This document shows, piece by piece, positions 49,993 through 60,421 of a stretch of DNA of 64,000 bases. Position numbers and translations under genes: made by a program. Origin of the DNA: Rhynchopus sp. YZ270_cl-10 (Eukaryota; Euglenozoa; Diplonemea; Diplonemida; Diplonemidae). The first letter of the stretch is position 1. Each line of letters begins with the position of its first letter. The DNA lies in assembly GCA_964035575.1 (NCBI GenBank), contig OZ037929.1, forward strand, positions 310,001 to 374,000, read 5' to 3'. The notes under the pieces were generated by a model. The model searched no databases and was not told where the DNA came from. It saw nothing but the letters and a program-made list of their open reading frames with translations.

Positions 49993-52981
49993 TCAAAAGA
50001 GGGGGTGAGAATAGGCATACGTTTCCAAGACCTTGTCCCTCGCTGTCCAGGAGATGGTTTTCAACCGAGAGGATGAGGTGTTCACGCCATCCCATTCATG
50101 AACCATGCGACATTCGTGCACTTCGGGAAGCCCAGAGATGTCGTCATCCCGCACAACCTCCCATGTGATCTGTGATGTGGGGTTGTGTAGTAGATGCCTA
50201 GTGAGGGCAATTCTTGCGCAGAATCTGGCCCTTTGTGAAGTGGTACATACCTCCCCTGACTTTTCAACGAGCGAACCCGCCTTAGGAGAAGAGCCCTCCT
50301 CGTCAGGCCCGAAATTGCCAGTCTTCGCGTTCATTTTGTACTCCGTCTTCTTGGCTTTGTATCCTTTGAACTCGTAGGTGTACCTCTTCTCGCCAACCTT
50401 CACGTACCACATCCCCTGGGCGCCTTGTATCAAGTTCTGTAGAAAATTGAAAAAATGCAAACGAGAAATTAATAATTGTAAGATACCTCCCACATCTATC
50501 ATTAAATACTTCTCATAAAAAACCTTCCCAAGAATATTTTCAATGATTCCATGAACGATTCTAGACAACAAACCAAAAAAAAAAAAAGATCGGGTCTTTT
50601 TTTTGTGCGCTCAAAGCCGGGAAAACAAAAAGATGAAAAATTGTGTTAAACTGAAGTACAGTTGCTGTGGTTAATTGAGTACTCAAAAAGAAACAAGCGA
50701 GCTTCTGTCCTTTTCAATCCGTTTTGTTCGCCCTGCAGCGCTGCCTCCAATCTTTTTAGAATTGACAACAAGTTGTTTTATCAAAAAAAAAAAAAAAGGG
50801 ACAATTATGTCAAATACCTTAAGGTTTGCCATCCTGATATCCTGCGGTCTCTGTGCAACCACCTTCATTGCCTTCTTCACCGCAAAGTCCCTCCGGATCG
50901 TTGTTGGGTAGTCCCCTTGCAGAGAGAAGTCCTTCCCCGCAGACGGCATCGTCTCGCGCGCATGCTGGGTGTAGCTGCTGCCCTCTTGCAAGACACGCCC
51001 GAATTTTAAAAAGGTCGATGCATTGACTGTCAACGGCGGGGTTGCCCCGGAGACCAATGCATCGCGCGTCATCTCCTCATCATGTGTCTTGAGCGGTTCT
51101 CCACCACGCACCACCTTCAGATCCTCTGCCACTCCGTTCATCTGCGTCTCCACAATCCCGAACATACTTTTCAACAATGGATACACCTCGGTATATGTTG
51201 CAGCAAAGGCCTCCCCGGACACCACCCCACCCTTCGACAGAGAGGTCAATGCAGACTCAAATCCGGCACTTCCTGGGAACATCGACGCCTTTCCACGCTC
51301 CGCGCTCATGAAGGATACATTGGTGTTGTGTCTCACAACCGCTTCCTTTGGGGTCGTCACGATTCTCCGTCCATAGAAAAGGAACAGTTTGAAGAGATCA
51401 GGTAGTGGCATTTCCACATCCACTTGATGTCCACCCATATGCGCCATCCTGCTAAGTGCAAGAGAGTGCAGGCAGTTGTGTAGGTGCTTCGAGGCCTCGC
51501 TGTGGGGTGCAGTGTGGGGTCCTCGGAGAACCGCCTTTCGTAGCCTTTCATATTCCGCTACAGCGTGCAGCAGATGTGCCCCCGAGGTCGCCGAAAAGAG
51601 CCCCTCCCTCTCAACAAGCCCCTTCACCCCTCTCGCAACCCCTAACACCTCGTCATCGTCCACCCCTTCCTCCACCTCCTCCGCCACAGCCTTTTCTTCA
51701 ATGGTTTCAACAACATATGATATACCCCCAGAAGCTCCAAGAGGTGTAGAAAACAGCCGTTTGCTGAGGTCCATAGAAACGGTGGTGGGGTCGTGAGAAA
51801 CGGAGTCGATTAAAACGCGTTTTTTGGGTGGGAGCTCTACTGGGGTGATTTCCGCGGAGATTGCGCTGTCGGCGGTGGGGTCGGTGCTGCCGGTTTCAGT
51901 CGGGGTGGTTGGGACGAAAGGGGTGGTGGGTTCGGGGAGGTCTGGGAGATCCGGCATGTCGTCGGCTTCAGGGTCGAAGCCAAGCTGTGCGCGCACCTTT
52001 GCAAGAGCCTCTTCGCTTTCCGCCTGCTCTCTCTTCTGTGTCGATTCAAACTCATCCGCTGCTTCCTTCCCCAACGCACGCTCTGCAAACACATCAACAC
52101 CCCCATCAGTAGTAGCCACGTCCTCCCCCGCTAAGATGTCATCACCTTCAGGATCGAACCCTAGCTCATCGGCGAGGGTTTGTGAGGCAGGTGGGGTGGT
52201 GGTGGTGGAGGTTGTGGTTGTGGTTGTGGGCTCTTCAGAAGTGGTGGTGGTGGCCTCGGTGCCTTGGAGAAGTGCCAGGATTTGTGTGGTGTCCTTGCCG
52301 CTGTTGGGGGGGTTGTTTTTTTGATGGGGATTTTTGCTGTAGGGGCTGGACTGAAAAAGAAAAGATAAAAGGGGTGGAAGATCAGAGTGTTTTGATAAAA
52401 AAGATCGGGTCTTTTGTTTGTGCGCTCAAAGCCGGGAAAACAAAAAGGTAAAAAAAATGTGTTAAACTGAAGTACGGTTGTTGTGGTTAATTGAGTACTA
52501 AAGAAAACAAGCAAGCTTCTGTTTTTTTTTTTTCAATCCGTTTTGTTTGCCCTGCAGCGCCCTGCCTCCAATCTTTTTAGAATTGACAACAAGTTGTTTT
52601 ATCAAAAAAAGGGATGGGTGGGAGTGGGGGTAAAAGGTGGTGGAGTGGTGTAGCATACCTCATGACTGCCAGAGCTGCTGCTACTTTGCTCATTTCCTTT
52701 ATGTTGAGGGCTGGCTTTGGCTGTTTCTTGTCTGTGACAGCGAAGTCGAATCCCTGAAGGACACGTGCACGGTACTGTGGCAGGGTGAGCTGGCTGTCTG
52801 CGTATTTAAACGTCGCAAAGACGTTCTGCACATCCTCGTCTGCACCCTTCCCGTCAAATGCCTTCAAACGCTCAAAGAGGGCACGGTTCTTGTCAGTCGT
52901 AAACTTCTCAAGACTGCCAATCGTCTCCTTATCGATAAACTGCTTCTTGCGTGCAGCGTACAGAAGCCTCGTTCGCAACAT
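49993..52981 (-). CDS. Four-exon protein of unknown function (734 residues)
   Basis: Exons: 52981-52659, 52336-50818, 50436-50251 and 50169-49993. The donors GTATGC, GTATTT and GTATGT and matching AG acceptors keep one frame throughout. Acceptor CCCTACAG at 52337 is the only one that restores it in exon 2. The N-terminal ~107 residues are basic and helical (MLRTRLLYAARKKQFIDKET). A Thr-rich linker holds two copies of an acidic LGFDPEADD/LGFDPEGDD motif. A mixed helical region follows, and the C-terminal ~120 residues (GMWYVKVGEKRYTYEFKGYK…ITWEVV) look like a beta-rich module. No family recognised. The first and second introns share a 210-bp element. Confidence 0.68.
50194..50232 (-). other. 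39-nt conserved motif, copy 2 (intronic)
   Basis: Lies in the 81-base third intron of the 734-residue gene, about 25 bases from its acceptor. It matches 5034-5072 at 36 of 39 positions and has the same AGGGC/GCCCT and ATTCT/AGAAT stems. It could be a small intronic RNA of the H/ACA-like kind, or a splicing element. Confidence 0.5.
50588..50800 (-). repeat. Intronic 210-bp element, copy in intron 2
   Basis: About 90% identical, in the same orientation, to 52401-52612 in intron 1 of the same gene. Conserved features on the minus strand include ACAACTTGTTGT, GAGTACTCAATTAACCAC and an AACTGTACTTCAGTT hairpin. The match stops short of both splice sites. Confidence 0.7.
52401..52612 (-). repeat. 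Intronic 210-bp element, copy in intron 1
   Basis: Partner of 50588-50800. In this copy the hairpin is AACCGTACTTCAGTT, with the stem base changed on one side only. Confidence 0.7.
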
Positions 52982-53544
52982 CTTTTTTTTTTTGGGGGTT
53001 TTTTTTCTATGGGGGGGAAAAACCCGACTGATACTGTACGGTATTGTTGGTATGTTGTTGTGTTGGTTGGGTTGGAAAAAAATGAAATTTTTGGGATAGG
53101 ACCATATAGGTGGAAGATAGAAAACAATCTAGAAAAGGAGGCCAGAAAGGAAAAAAGAAAGAAAAAGAACCCCAAAAATAGTAACTCTGATAGGTAAGTA
53201 AAAGGGGAAAAAAAAGGTTTTTTCGTTGATTGCACAAGTTACCCTGTTGGAGGGGTGATTGGCGACCGTATTTGAGGAACTATTTCTCCTTTAAGCTACG
53301 CTTTAGGTATAAAAAAACATTTGTAAGATGAAAGGTGTCTTTCGTAGTAGACACACATCTATGTATCACCCGAAAGGTGGTGATTATTTGAAGCATTTCC
53401 TCCAACGTTTCACTACCAAGATAACCGAATGGGAAAGCACATTCTGAACCCTCGTAAATAAGGTTTCAGGGGGTGGACCCCCCAATTATTCAGTCCTTCA
53501 TCCATTGTTGTGGTTTTTACATTAAAAAAAAAACACACAAAATA
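52982..53544. other. Intergenic, no gene
   Basis: Pyrimidine/purine-rich spacer. Near 53218 TTTTTTCGTTGATTGCACAA and near 49744 TTTTTTCGTTGATCGCTCGA match, a further possible small repeat. A CACCCGAAAGGTGGTG-type hairpin lies at about 53367. Confidence 0.4.
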
Positions 53545-54249
53545 TCAGCGATGGCCCCGCAACGCCAAGCTTCGGAGGATGTTACGTCTGTCCACATCCC
53601 CTCCTCCTCCTCCTCCACCCACCCTCCCTCCACAGCTCCTCCCAGAGGGTGTCGCCTCAGCCTTCCTATGGTCCTTCGTGCTTTTCCCTTCATCCTTCTC
53701 CTCCTCCTCCTCGGCTATCGTTTGTGTCAGACTTCCGTGAAACTCATTAGGGTCGCGTAGCTTGCAGCTGCCCGGTGGGGGTGCGGTGGCTGGGGTTGCT
53801 GTAGGGCGCTTTTTGTCGAGAACGGCAAGAAATATGTTGCCTTTGAAGAGAGGCTCGTCATCTGTGACTGCCCTTCCGTCGCGGAGAAGGGAAAAGCGCT
53901 CTGCAGGGGTGGCGAGGCAATCTACCGCAGCGAGTTTGAGGTCGCGTACTGTCCAGGTTCTGCTGCAGTGGACAGTGTACGTCTTTGCCCCAAGTACAGC
54001 AACCTTTCCAGAGGTGAGCTGTTCGGCACGCCAGCCGGCGGCAAGATGCATTTCCACATTGTCTGCAGTAAAAATCTCGACGGGGAAAGAGCTGGTAGAG
54101 GTGGTAGAGCGCTGGGGTCGCATTGTGTGGTTTGAGTATGTGTATGTCTTTTTGGGGGTATGAGATGCGTAAAAAAACAACAAAATTACGGCGACAAAAA
54201 AAGAAAGACACATATTTTTGGGTAAATATCGAACGGCATTCTCTGCCAT
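53545..54249 (-). CDS. Ubiquitin-like domain protein, possibly membrane-anchored
   Basis: The frame is 234 codons from Met at 54249, where the first 42 residues include a hydrophobic segment (CLSFFVAVILLFFYA). An alternative Met at 54123 would give a soluble 192-residue protein. The region from about 55 to 150 (VEIFTADNVEMHLAAGW, TWTVRDLKLAAVDCLATPAE, RFSLLRDGRAVTDDEPLF, IFLAVLD) reads like a ubiquitin-type beta grasp: strand, helix, then the L-x-D-G-x-x-x-x-D-D turn. No C-terminal Gly-Gly follows, so conjugation is not expected. The tail is acidic, then Gly-rich and Arg-rich. Partner and role are unknown. Confidence 0.55.
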   Translation of the reverse strand: MAENAVRYLPKNMCLSFFVAVILLFFYASHTPKKTYTYSNHTMRPQRSTTSTSSFPVEIFTADNVEMHLAAGWRAEQLTSGKVAVLGAKTYTVHCSRTWTVRDLKLAAVDCLATPAERFSLLRDGRAVTDDEPLFKGNIFLAVLDKKRPTATPATAPPPGSCKLRDPNEFHGSLTQTIAEEEEEKDEGKSTKDHRKAEATPSGRSCGGRVGGGGGGGDVDRRNILRSLALRGHR

Positions 54250-54308
54250 CTTTTAACGATTAAATTCTTCTTGAGCACGTGAGTGTCCAAAAAACAATCT
54301 CATCTTTT

Positions 54309-57300
54309 TTATTCGAGAACAAGAGGCATCGTCTGCTGTTTGAGCTTGATCGATGCGTCGTGGTTTACCTGCGCTGCGTCTGGGACGGACACATGCGGCG
54401 CACTTGGTACAATGCCCAACGCTAACAACGCCCTGAAGACGTCATCCCTATCTGCCTGCTGCACTGTGTACTGCGCGAGCTGCACCTTCGCGCCAAGCGT
54501 CGGCGGCACATTTGTACTGTACTGCTTGCATGGGGTGGGCGACGCCAGCAGCCGCTCCACGGGCACATCACCACTTCTCGGACCTTTCAACTCACCTCTG
54601 GCGTACCTCGTAGGATACACCGGCCGCTCTGAGGGAGGGGTGGGTGACGGCGTGGCGCGATGTCTGAACAGCAGCCCCAACAGATCCTGCTCCGTCATCT
54701 GCGTCGCTGCGGGCGGCAACCCGCAGAAGTGCGCCGTCGACCCCTCCACCCCACCCCCCTCCAGATGCCACACCCCAGGAGAGTCGCTCCGCACCTCCTC
54801 CTCCCTCCTCTGAGCGCGCACCTTCTTCTTCACCGCTTTGTTCTGCTCCACATCGTACACCGTAGTGGTACCACATCTATTGCATTTAACATCAACTATC
54901 GGCAATTTAACTGATTCTCCTTTTTCCTCTACAATATCCGTTTGAGATGACGAATGAACTGAAGGAGGGGCTGGAGGAGGAGGAGGCGGTGGAGATTCCT
55001 CTACGCTTTCCCCTCTCTGAGGCGATTCTGAAGAGTGCATCTTGCCTACCCCATCAGATCCCATTGCATCCCCCAAAATCGCCGAAGGGGCAGCAACCTC
55101 TGCTAAAGGAGTGGGGATGTGCACCACATCCCCACCTATACCCGAAATCGGATTGACCAGCGTTGTTTCGGTGTGATACAATAAAACCGGGGCAAGAAGA
55201 GAGATAGGAGCTGCCACCGTTGTCCCATCCTTCTCTGACAACGGAGTTCGCGGGGGTGTATGCTGTGCGAGGGGCGGTCGGTGGGATGGCTTTCTCTTTT
55301 CCCCGAATTTCCCCTCCTTATCCCTATCCTTCTCCTTCTCCTTCTCAGGGTCAAACCCAGGCGAAATGATCGACGCTCCTCTCAAGATACTCCCCTGTGG
55401 CCCAATCTTCGACCCACCAAGAAGCCTTGAAACGGACGCATTCCCAGCAACCTCAAGAAAGGAGTCGAGATTGATGACACTCTTTCTCACATATTTTCTT
55501 GGGGGTTTTGTCTCTGAGGGGGCTTCAGAGGGAATATCAAACACCGCGTGGAGGGAGTCTATACTCGAAGCCCTGCGGGATCCTGCTCGGGAGGCGCACG
55601 GTGATTCTGGTGGAGTGGTGCCAGGGAGAAGCGCTCCGGTTTCTAGAAGCGAAGCGGTCCGGCCAGGTGGGGTGTATGTCGCGGTGAAAGAGGCATGCCG
55701 GGAGCGAGGTGCGCTGGTGGTAGCCCCGCCAACAGTAGACTGCACGCTGTGCTGACGGGAACGTGGTAGGCCTGTACATTCGGACATATAGACATCGCAG
55801 TAGTCGGTGGTTTGCGTCCCTCTGTCTGAGAGTGATACGTGGTCGTTCTGTGTGTCGGTGCGGTGGTGGTGGACCACGTCGTCTCTCTCGCGGAGGAGTG
55901 CGTGGAGGTCGTTGATTTCGTGTTGCATGTCCTCGGTGAGTTGGTGATGTGCTTCCATCTCGGCGATGATTCGTTTGCAGCGTTCGCCCTTCTGGGAGAT
56001 GCTAGGGACAGTAAAGGGGACGTCGAAGCGCCGTTCTATCGCCGCATTCTTTTGCTTAAATTTGGATATTTTGACGAGAAGAGTATGGTTCTCCTGGTCC
56101 AGCCGTTTTGCTGTTGCGGAGGCAGAATGGAGCCGGGTCTCCGCAGAAGCACACCGCGCCTGCATCCCATCACTAATTTTGATCAATTCCGCAACCTTCG
56201 CCGCCGATTTGCTTTGCTGCTGCTGATACACTGCATGCAAGGAGACCAACTGTCTGTTCAGCTTCGCATTCTCCTCTTCATATTCGGTTATCACTGTCTG
56301 CATTGCGGCGAGGTTCCGCCCCTCGATCACCTCCTCCTCAAGCTTCACCTTCGGCACCGCCTCTGCCGCAGCCGTCAGCTCTGCCACCGTTTTGCTTAGA
56401 GAAAAAATGCGCTTCTCATATTCAGTTTTGACCAACTCAAATTCCGCTATCTTACTTTCCACCCCCGGATCTGCCCAGACCGAAGGCTCAAAATCGAGAG
56501 TAGGTGAAACTGCTTCAGGTGGAGGGGGTTGTTTAGCGTTTTGTTGGGTTGGCTCATTTTTGTGAATCCCTTTGGTAAGTTTTTGACGAAGCACTTCAGC
56601 ATGGAGCCTCTGAATTTTTATATTTTTTGATGCCAGCTCATCTGTTAACGAGGCAGCCTTTATTTTAAGGACGACCATACGTTGCCGCATTTTTTCCCTT
56701 TCGCTTTGCAGATCGGAGGAGCAATTTGTGGTTTGAGAGACAAAATCGTGGTGGGTCATGAGCGCTCTCTCCTTTTCACATAAATTCTGTTCTCGGATTA
56801 GCCGTGCTTTGATCGGATCTGGTGCATCTCCTTTTACGCCTAATCTATTCCGGTTTCTCTGAGAATTGATCTTTGGGGAGCGATTTCTGCGAGGATTTGC
56901 CTCTACCTTTGCAGCAGCAAGCTCGGTTCTCAAATCCGCATTTTTTTGCCGTAAATCTCGAATTTCATCTCCAAGCTTATCCCTCTCTCTTGACGAAACC
57001 AGCTCCGCTTTAATCAATTTCGACGCAAATCTATTCACCACATTCTGTTTTCTTGCAGACAACCCACTGCCACTATTCCCCTCCTTCTCCTCCTCACAAA
57101 CCTCCACCTCCTCGACCACAGAATTTTCTAACTCTGGTTGTTCGATAAGAACCGGGCTGGTTGGAAGTGGGATGTCAATTGCACCGCACGGTTCGAGAAC
57201 AGAAGCGGGGACGGTGATGGAAGGTGGGAGAGGAGGGGAGGAGACAGAGGGGAGAATAGTGTCGCAGTGGGGCAGGCGTTTGCCTCGGAGGGAGTCGATG

Positions 57301-57572
57301 CGGACGTTGCGTTGGGAAACTTCGTCTGCGAGGCGGAGGACCTCTTTTAATAGTAGTGTGTTTCGTGCAATCAAATCATTTTGTTGTGCATGAAACCGCC
57401 TGCTCAAAACATTCGCCTGCACCTCCCTCCGCCCAATCTCCTCCTGTAAAACCTCATTCGCAACCTTCCCGGACAACTCCTGCTCCATCACCGCACACAA
57501 ATGAACGCATTGCACACCAAGAACAACAGCTTCGTTCTCCCCCTTAGTTAATATACCAAAAAGGGATTGCAT
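54309..57572 (-). CDS. 1087-residue coiled-coil protein
   Basis: A single long exon. Predicted coiled coils cover about 20-130, 210-330 and 370-560, rich in Glu, Lys and Leu heptads (for example LNRQLVSLHAVYQQQQ). The second half is disordered, Pro/Ser-rich and ends in a helical segment (VQQADRDDVFRALLALGIVP). A CNRCGTTTVYDVEQNK stretch near 950 has one CxxC pair and may bind zinc. Met at 57572 follows CTATTAG by about 12 bases, and upstream in-frame codons lie in a pyrimidine tract. The architecture suggests a basal body, axonemal or cytoskeletal protein, but no homologue is recognised. Confidence 0.75.
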   Translation of the reverse strand: MQSLFGILTKGENEAVVLGVQCVHLCAVMEQELSGKVANEVLQEEIGRREVQANVLSRRFHAQQNDLIARNTLLLKEVLRLADEVSQRNVRIDSLRGKRLPHCDTILPSVSSPPLPPSITVPASVLEPCGAIDIPLPTSPVLIEQPELENSVVEEVEVCEEEKEGNSGSGLSARKQNVVNRFASKLIKAELVSSRERDKLGDEIRDLRQKNADLRTELAAAKVEANPRRNRSPKINSQRNRNRLGVKGDAPDPIKARLIREQNLCEKERALMTHHDFVSQTTNCSSDLQSEREKMRQRMVVLKIKAASLTDELASKNIKIQRLHAEVLRQKLTKGIHKNEPTQQNAKQPPPPEAVSPTLDFEPSVWADPGVESKIAEFELVKTEYEKRIFSLSKTVAELTAAAEAVPKVKLEEEVIEGRNLAAMQTVITEYEEENAKLNRQLVSLHAVYQQQQSKSAAKVAELIKISDGMQARCASAETRLHSASATAKRLDQENHTLLVKISKFKQKNAAIERRFDVPFTVPSISQKGERCKRIIAEMEAHHQLTEDMQHEINDLHALLRERDDVVHHHRTDTQNDHVSLSDRGTQTTDYCDVYMSECTGLPRSRQHSVQSTVGGATTSAPRSRHASFTATYTPPGRTASLLETGALLPGTTPPESPCASRAGSRRASSIDSLHAVFDIPSEAPSETKPPRKYVRKSVINLDSFLEVAGNASVSRLLGGSKIGPQGSILRGASIISPGFDPEKEKEKDRDKEGKFGEKRKPSHRPPLAQHTPPRTPLSEKDGTTVAAPISLLAPVLLYHTETTLVNPISGIGGDVVHIPTPLAEVAAPSAILGDAMGSDGVGKMHSSESPQRGESVEESPPPPPPPAPPSVHSSSQTDIVEEKGESVKLPIVDVKCNRCGTTTVYDVEQNKAVKKKVRAQRREEEVRSDSPGVWHLEGGGVEGSTAHFCGLPPAATQMTEQDLLGLLFRHRATPSPTPPSERPVYPTRYARGELKGPRSGDVPVERLLASPTPCKQYSTNVPPTLGAKVQLAQYTVQQADRDDVFRALLALGIVPSAPHVSVPDAAQVNHDASIKLKQQTMPLVLE

Positions 57573-57583
57573 TTTTTCATCTC

Positions 57584-57630
57584 CTAATAGATAAAGGATG
57601 GATTTTGTGGGAAAAAAAAAATGAAAAGAA
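57584..57630 (-). promoter_or_regulatory. Probable trans-splice acceptor of the 1087-residue gene
   Basis: On the minus strand a T/C-rich tract (TCTTCTTCTTCTTTTCATTT) runs to TATCTATTAG just before the start codon. Confidence 0.45.
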
Positions 57631-57854
57631 GAAGAAGAAAATGTTAAAGAATCGTTGCTTTTTTTGAGAAGAGGGAGAGATACAGTGTGTGGAGGGGGGT
57701 ACAGGAAGAAGGGCAATAAATTAGCGCAAACCGCAGAGGTGGTTTTCTTCGCGCAGGTCTCAGGAAAGCAAGAAACTACTGTGTAGTCAGCGTCACACCT
57801 ACCTCGAGAGGTTACAGTGAAAAAAAAACGGTGAAAAAAATAACCAAATACTAT

Positions 57855-59177
57855 TCAACGTTCAACATAGGAACCTACTGAATGTCCAGGGGGGAGAAAT
57901 TTTATCGCACCTGCAAAGTCGGCAAGGCTGGACCTGAAGAGCCACTCCTTCAGCTCTTTGTGGAGACAGTTGATTGTGTCTGACAGGGTCACTTGGTCCA
58001 TCCCACACGGGTCTACCATGTCTGTGTACGCTTGCATCACTTCCTCCGACATTTCAGGCCGCAGAACACAGCCAAGACGAGAGAACTCCGCGGCGGAGAG
58101 AAGCCCGTCGGCGTTGCTGTCGTGCAGGCGGAAGAGCTTCACAAACTTCTTCAAATATCTTATTTGGACTTCTAGCTGGAAGCTGAGACACACCTCCACT
58201 AGATCATCGTAAAAGATAAAACCGGGGTGCGCATCGGGGTTAGGAATTGAGATAGGTCCGTGCCTTCTTCTGGCTGGAGCGTAGGAGGCCATTTTGGTGA
58301 GACATCTTCCTTTCACGACGTTCGCATCGTGGTCATTGTAGAGCTCACAGAGGATACCCCACCATTCGTCCTGGTGGGTCATGTGGTTGTTGGTGGTGTT
58401 GGGGGGGAATTGTTCGCCAGCTTTGAGGGCCAGGTGTTTGATGCGTCTGGAGAGATGGCGGCAGACGTGACGCATGTCGTCTCCTACAATGCCGTGAAGC
58501 AGTGCGGAGAACAGTGCTACCTCGTGGACGTTGTGGTGCACCTTAAGACCTGCCTCCACATTCTTCAGAATTGTTTGAGGATGCGCCCCAGTCTGTAAAC
58601 TCGCTTTGTCGACCCAAGCTTTGACAAATTGTTGTAACGTCTGTTTCGGCACCGCCGCTCTGGCGCACCGAATTTCCAGCTCCTCTCTTGCACTATACAT
58701 TGCGCGGATAAACTGCACCAGGTTTTGCACCGTCGGCACAACGCTGCCTGGTTTCATGATAGCGAGGGGCCGTTCTTTGGGGCGAGAGCTGTACAAAATG
58801 CCGGCGCGGATCATTTGGGAGCGGAGACCTCGAGGGGTGTAGTCCGTTCCGTCCCCGGTGGGCCAGTCTTTGCGGAAATCCTTTGCGGTGGAGCTGGCTG
58901 TCGCGTCTTCCCATGATGCCCAGGTCTGTTCTGTGATGGCATGGCCGTTCAGCTCTGCGAGATGTGCCTGTGACCGTCCCAGCTCGCCCAGGGCACGCAC
59001 AACGTATTCTGTCTGTGGCAGCTCCCGGTCAGAGAGGTTTAGCAGCCGTTGGAAATCGGGTGAGTCCTTAAGAGACCTAGTCTGTGCAGCCTCCATTGGC
59101 GACAGCGAACGACGTTGCGATTCGCTATAAGCATACAACGCTGTGTTGACACTAGAGCGTGCACTGTGACCTGGCAT
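57855..59177 (-). CDS. EF-hand protein, 440 residues, unknown role
   Basis: A single exon. Most of the protein is alpha-helical without a recognised family: an N-terminal region with YTPRGLRSQMIRAGILYSS, then helices including HVCRHLSRRIKHLALKAG. Near residue 360 is a canonical EF-hand loop (DSNADGLLSAAEF, with acidic positions 1, 5 and 12). A second, weaker hand follows near 390 (DMVDPCGMDQVTLSD). The combination of an all-helical N-terminus and a C-terminal EF-hand pair is common in axonemal proteins, but that is only a suggestion. It lies between the 1087-residue coiled-coil gene and the kinesin gene. Confidence 0.68.
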   Translation of the reverse strand: MPGHSARSSVNTALYAYSESQRRSLSPMEAAQTRSLKDSPDFQRLLNLSDRELPQTEYVVRALGELGRSQAHLAELNGHAITEQTWASWEDATASSTAKDFRKDWPTGDGTDYTPRGLRSQMIRAGILYSSRPKERPLAIMKPGSVVPTVQNLVQFIRAMYSAREELEIRCARAAVPKQTLQQFVKAWVDKASLQTGAHPQTILKNVEAGLKVHHNVHEVALFSALLHGIVGDDMRHVCRHLSRRIKHLALKAGEQFPPNTTNNHMTHQDEWWGILCELYNDHDANVVKGRCLTKMASYAPARRRHGPISIPNPDAHPGFIFYDDLVEVCLSFQLEVQIRYLKKFVKLFRLHDSNADGLLSAAEFSRLGCVLRPEMSEEVMQAYTDMVDPCGMDQVTLSDTINCLHKELKEWLFRSSLADFAGAIKFLPPGHSVGSYVER

Positions 59178-59335
59178 TTTGTTTTTTTTGAAATTGTATT
59201 CAAAAGAAAATCACCAAAGAGAAGGTGTGGGTGTTACCTCAAGCTTTTTGGAGAGGTTTCGATATTTTTTGTTTTTTTGTGTATGTGGCTGGTGGAGAGG
59301 GGGTTGTTGGTTGTTGGTTGTTTGAAAGGAAAAGA

Positions 59336-59378
59336 AAAGAGTAGTTGAAATGTGCTAAAAACGTATCTCATTTGGAGG
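59336..59378. repeat. Small element family D, copy 3
   Basis: AAAGAGTAGTTGAAATGTGC then TAAAAACGTATCTCATTTGG. More diverged than the copies near 20 kb. Confidence 0.4.
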
Positions 59379-59406
59379 GTGGGATATGAGTGAAAGAAAG
59401 TTTGAT

Positions 59407-59448
59407 TTGAAATACAACAGCCCTCTCGTGAACTGTGTATCAGAAATG
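59407..59448. repeat. Small element family C, copy 3
   Basis: GAAATACAACAGCCCTCTCG then TGAACTGTGTATCAGAAATG. Confidence 0.5.
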
Positions 59449-59717
59449 TTGCGGTCGTCAAGGGGGGAGAGGAAGTGAGCGAGAGGACATTGAAAGAAGA
59501 AAAATATGGAGGGGAGGGAGGACCTTGGGAAATGCGCTCTTTTTATTGGAAAAGATTCGACAAAAAATAATAAAAGCAAAACTAGTACAGTTGTGGAAGA
59601 AAAAAACACTAAAATCATATGACATGTTCACAAAAAAAAAATCAAATGCGGCAAAGAGCAAGGTACAGCCGACTGGGTCGGAGGGGAGGGGGAGGGGGTA
59701 GGAAAATATATTATAAG

Positions 59718-59760
59718 GCTTATACGATGAACCTAAGCCTCTTTGTGCTTAGTCACCTTG
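59718..59760. repeat. Hairpin family A copy
   Basis: GCTTATACGATGAACCTAAG then CCTCTTTGTGCTTAGTCACC. The full CTAAGC/GCTTAG stem is kept. Confidence 0.6.
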
Positions 59761-59957
59761 GGGGAAAAGAATGGGACTTTGGCCACCGTTGGCTAAGAAG
59801 AAAACAGGAACAAAGAAAAAAAAGGAGATTGAATTTCAATGGGGGTGCCCAAAACGCCTCACCGTCACCGGACATTGTCTGACATAAGGACACTGGTTCT
59901 CCGATCGGTTAGCGTTTAGCTCGCCCCACGAAGCGGTTCATCAAAAAAAAAATCCAC

Positions 59958-59992
59958 TTGAAATACAAAGCCCTCTCGTAGCAGTGTGACCA
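59958..59992. repeat. Small element family C, copy 4
   Basis: TTGAAATACAAAGCCCTCTC then GTAGCAGTGTGACC. It lacks the GAAC of the other copies. Confidence 0.45.
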
Positions 59993-60421
59993 AAAAAAGT
60001 GTCACTTGCCGTTCACTTCACAGGACACTTTCTGAGGCTCTTTACAATGAGGATATTAACCAGTGCCTGTAAGGGCTGCCCTGATTGATCTTCCCAGTGA
60101 CTAGCGAATGCTTGTCTGAGTAAAATAATAGGAAACGTGTTGCAACAAAGCAAAAAACCACACGCACACGCGCCCTTTGTTTCTGCCACAATGATGGAGG
60201 AGACATCACACATCTCCTCTTTTTCACGCCGCAACAATTAAAAAAAAACACCCCAACCACCCACTTCAGAGCCACGCTCAAAGCACCTACTACCGTTTTC
60301 ACATTTTTTGTTCTTTTAAATCTGACTTTAACACCACAAAAAACACCCCATCTCTATTTATTTCGTGGAGTTCTACTCCACTGGGGGGGGGGCAAGGTGC
60401 GGTTTATCCGACAAAACGACG

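Larger units (their letters stand above)
59178..60421. other. Intergenic region between kinesin and EF-hand genes
   Basis: About 1.2 kb without a gene. It contains members of small families A, C (twice) and D, all listed separately, the densest such cluster in the window. Confidence 0.5.

Noticed and set aside
50683-52119. 734-residue gene starting at 52119
   Set aside because: That start would be a GTG codon. The frame continues upstream into exon 2 and is joined to exon 1 by good splice sites.
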